From contig OZ038379.1 in NCBI GenBank assembly GCA_964036045.1, positions 107,958,025 through 108,022,024 on the forward strand: a stretch of 64,000 bases of DNA. Direction: 5' to 3'. Of this stretch, positions 62,987 through 64,000 are shown piece after piece. The notes below the pieces were generated by a model that had not been told where the DNA came from, ran no database searches, and worked only from the letters and a program-made list of their open reading frames with translations. Origin of the DNA: Eutreptiella sp. 'Long Island Sound 2002'. Taxonomy: Eukaryota; Euglenozoa; Euglenophyceae; Eutreptiales; Eutreptiaceae. Within the stretch, counting starts at the first letter, position 1. Each line of letters opens with the position of its first letter. The translations under genes were made by a program, and so were the position numbers.

Positions 62987-64000
62987 AAATCAAGTGGCAA
63001 GCACTCCCAGAATGGGGCGAAAAAGTGGAGACCTCAAACCTCAAACTCTGGGACGACAGACAATTCCCGGAGTGCCCGGTGCAGCTCTGCACACCCGCCA
63101 ATCAGGTACCACCGGGCACCATCTGGACAGGTGACGTGCCGCAGACATGGCTGGAGAAGCCGGATATACCCGAGGAACAAAGGATGGCCACGGCGATCAA
63201 CCACAAACTACGCCTGGGACAATGTCTACTACCGCGCCGAGCCAAAGACCCCCCAGGGGCCACCAAGGCGCGCGCCCACGAGGTCACAACTGCGCTCGTC
63301 ACTGTCATGTCCCTCAACGAACCCGGCGCCCTGTACGACGCGGCCAAAGCTTCTGACCTACAGGACGTACCTATCATAGCGAAATGCGACCGGGACGCCA
63401 TGGTATGGCAGGAACAGGCCCGCATAACCGAGGCGGCCCGCCCCAGCCTAACCCCCGTCCTCACCAGGACGGGACACAAATACCACACCACGTGGGTCAA
63501 GGGAGTGCCCATATCCCACAAAGGTGAAGTCAGAGTGCACATCCACCACCACCTGGGGGACGAAGGCCGCCTAGCGGCGTACGAACTGGTAGGCCCAACG
63601 TCGCAACTGAATGCCATCAACGTACACGTCCCCTTTGGAAATGCCACGGAGATGTTCCTCGAACATCTCATGGAGGCCTACCGACAACTTGCCATGATGG
63701 GGCCGACTGTCATCATAGGAGACTTCAATGCAGCCCCATCAGCAGACGATTTCGAAGGGCGACAGACGCCCGAGGCCACAGCGGTGCAAGTGGCCATGCA
63801 ACATCTGGGCCTGCATGACCTTACAGCCTCTCTACGAGGCCAGCCCTTACACAGACCCCCACAGCCTTGCGCGGCAGATTCCCGCATCGACCTCTGCTGC
63901 GCGGACTCGGCACACGCCGAGGTGACACGGGCGCAATACCACGACCTACCATCCAAGATCACAGGACATCGACTCCTGGAGATACAAATCAAGGTACTTC
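62902..64000 (+). pseudogene. LINE APE-type endonuclease (EEP superfamily), runs off the window
   Basis: The frame is open from 62902 to the window end with no stop; coding sense starts near 62950. The last 140 codons show the exonuclease-endonuclease-phosphatase fold: LNAINVHVPFG, VIIGDFNAAP (GDFN at 63718-63729), DSRIDLCC and, as the final motif, ITGHRLLEIQI, where most family members have SDH. Upstream, GHKYHTTWVKGVPISHKGEV fits the central strands, and the Glu of the first motif is not clearly identifiable. The enzyme nicks target DNA to start reverse transcription. RT would follow beyond the window. Broken upstream, so this copy is probably dead even if the domain is intact. Confidence 0.7.

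Overview
The window is eukaryotic, repeat-dominated DNA with no convincing host gene. I saw no rRNA, no complete tRNA, no CRISPR array and no bacterial-style operon. Almost every coding stretch belongs to a retrotransposon. Very GC-rich blocks of decayed non-LTR (LINE) coding sequence alternate with AT-richer spacers and short tandem arrays. LINEs that carry cysteine-protease-like domains, together with a chromodomain Ty3/gypsy element, fit a large, transposon-rich genome of the green lineage, probably an alga. That is an inference from element types; the species cannot be read from the sequence.

Layout. 1-2.3 kb: plus-strand ORF with a C48 (Ulp1-like) peptidase signature. 2.3-8.3 kb: non-coding, with a 359-bp tandem duplication and a CAG/CAA array. 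8.3-12.0 kb: plus-strand decayed Pro/Thr/His-rich ORF. 12.3-17.4 kb: minus-strand decayed ORFs ending a LINE (RNase H-like and zinc motifs). 18.1-19.9 kb: minus-strand 5'-truncated LINE 3' end. 19.9-25.9 kb: spacers with two ~190-bp-period arrays. 25.9-30.25 kb: plus-strand LINE with RT, RNase H and C-terminal zinc motif, broken mainly by in-frame stops. 30.3-36.5 kb: G/A-rich ORF remnants including a coiled-coil ORF1-like protein. 36.5-39.9 kb: AT-rich spacer, then a C/A-rich repeat block. 39.9-42.4 kb: ORFs with two tandem OTU-like domains. 42.9-43.3 kb plus 60.4-64 kb: one LINE ORF split by the LTR element, reaching an APE-type endonuclease at the window edge.

The centrepiece is a 17.1-kb LTR retrotransposon at 43281-60383. 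It has ~2.95-kb LTRs, a 4-5 bp target duplication, a long Gag, an in-frame UAG, then protease, a methyltransferase-like domain, RT, RNase H, DD35E integrase and chromodomain, followed by a purine tract. The 11 bases just downstream of its left LTR are the exact reverse complement of an 11-mer 112 bp upstream of the LTR end. That is the arrangement of Tf1/sushi-type self-priming, and no tRNA-type primer site is visible. Removing the element and one copy of the target duplication leaves the interrupted LINE frame open, so the nesting order is clear.

The elements do not form a host pathway. The biology here is retrotransposition: target-primed reverse transcription for the LINEs, and particle assembly, reverse transcription and chromodomain-associated integration for the LTR element. 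Most copies carry nonsense or frameshift lesions.
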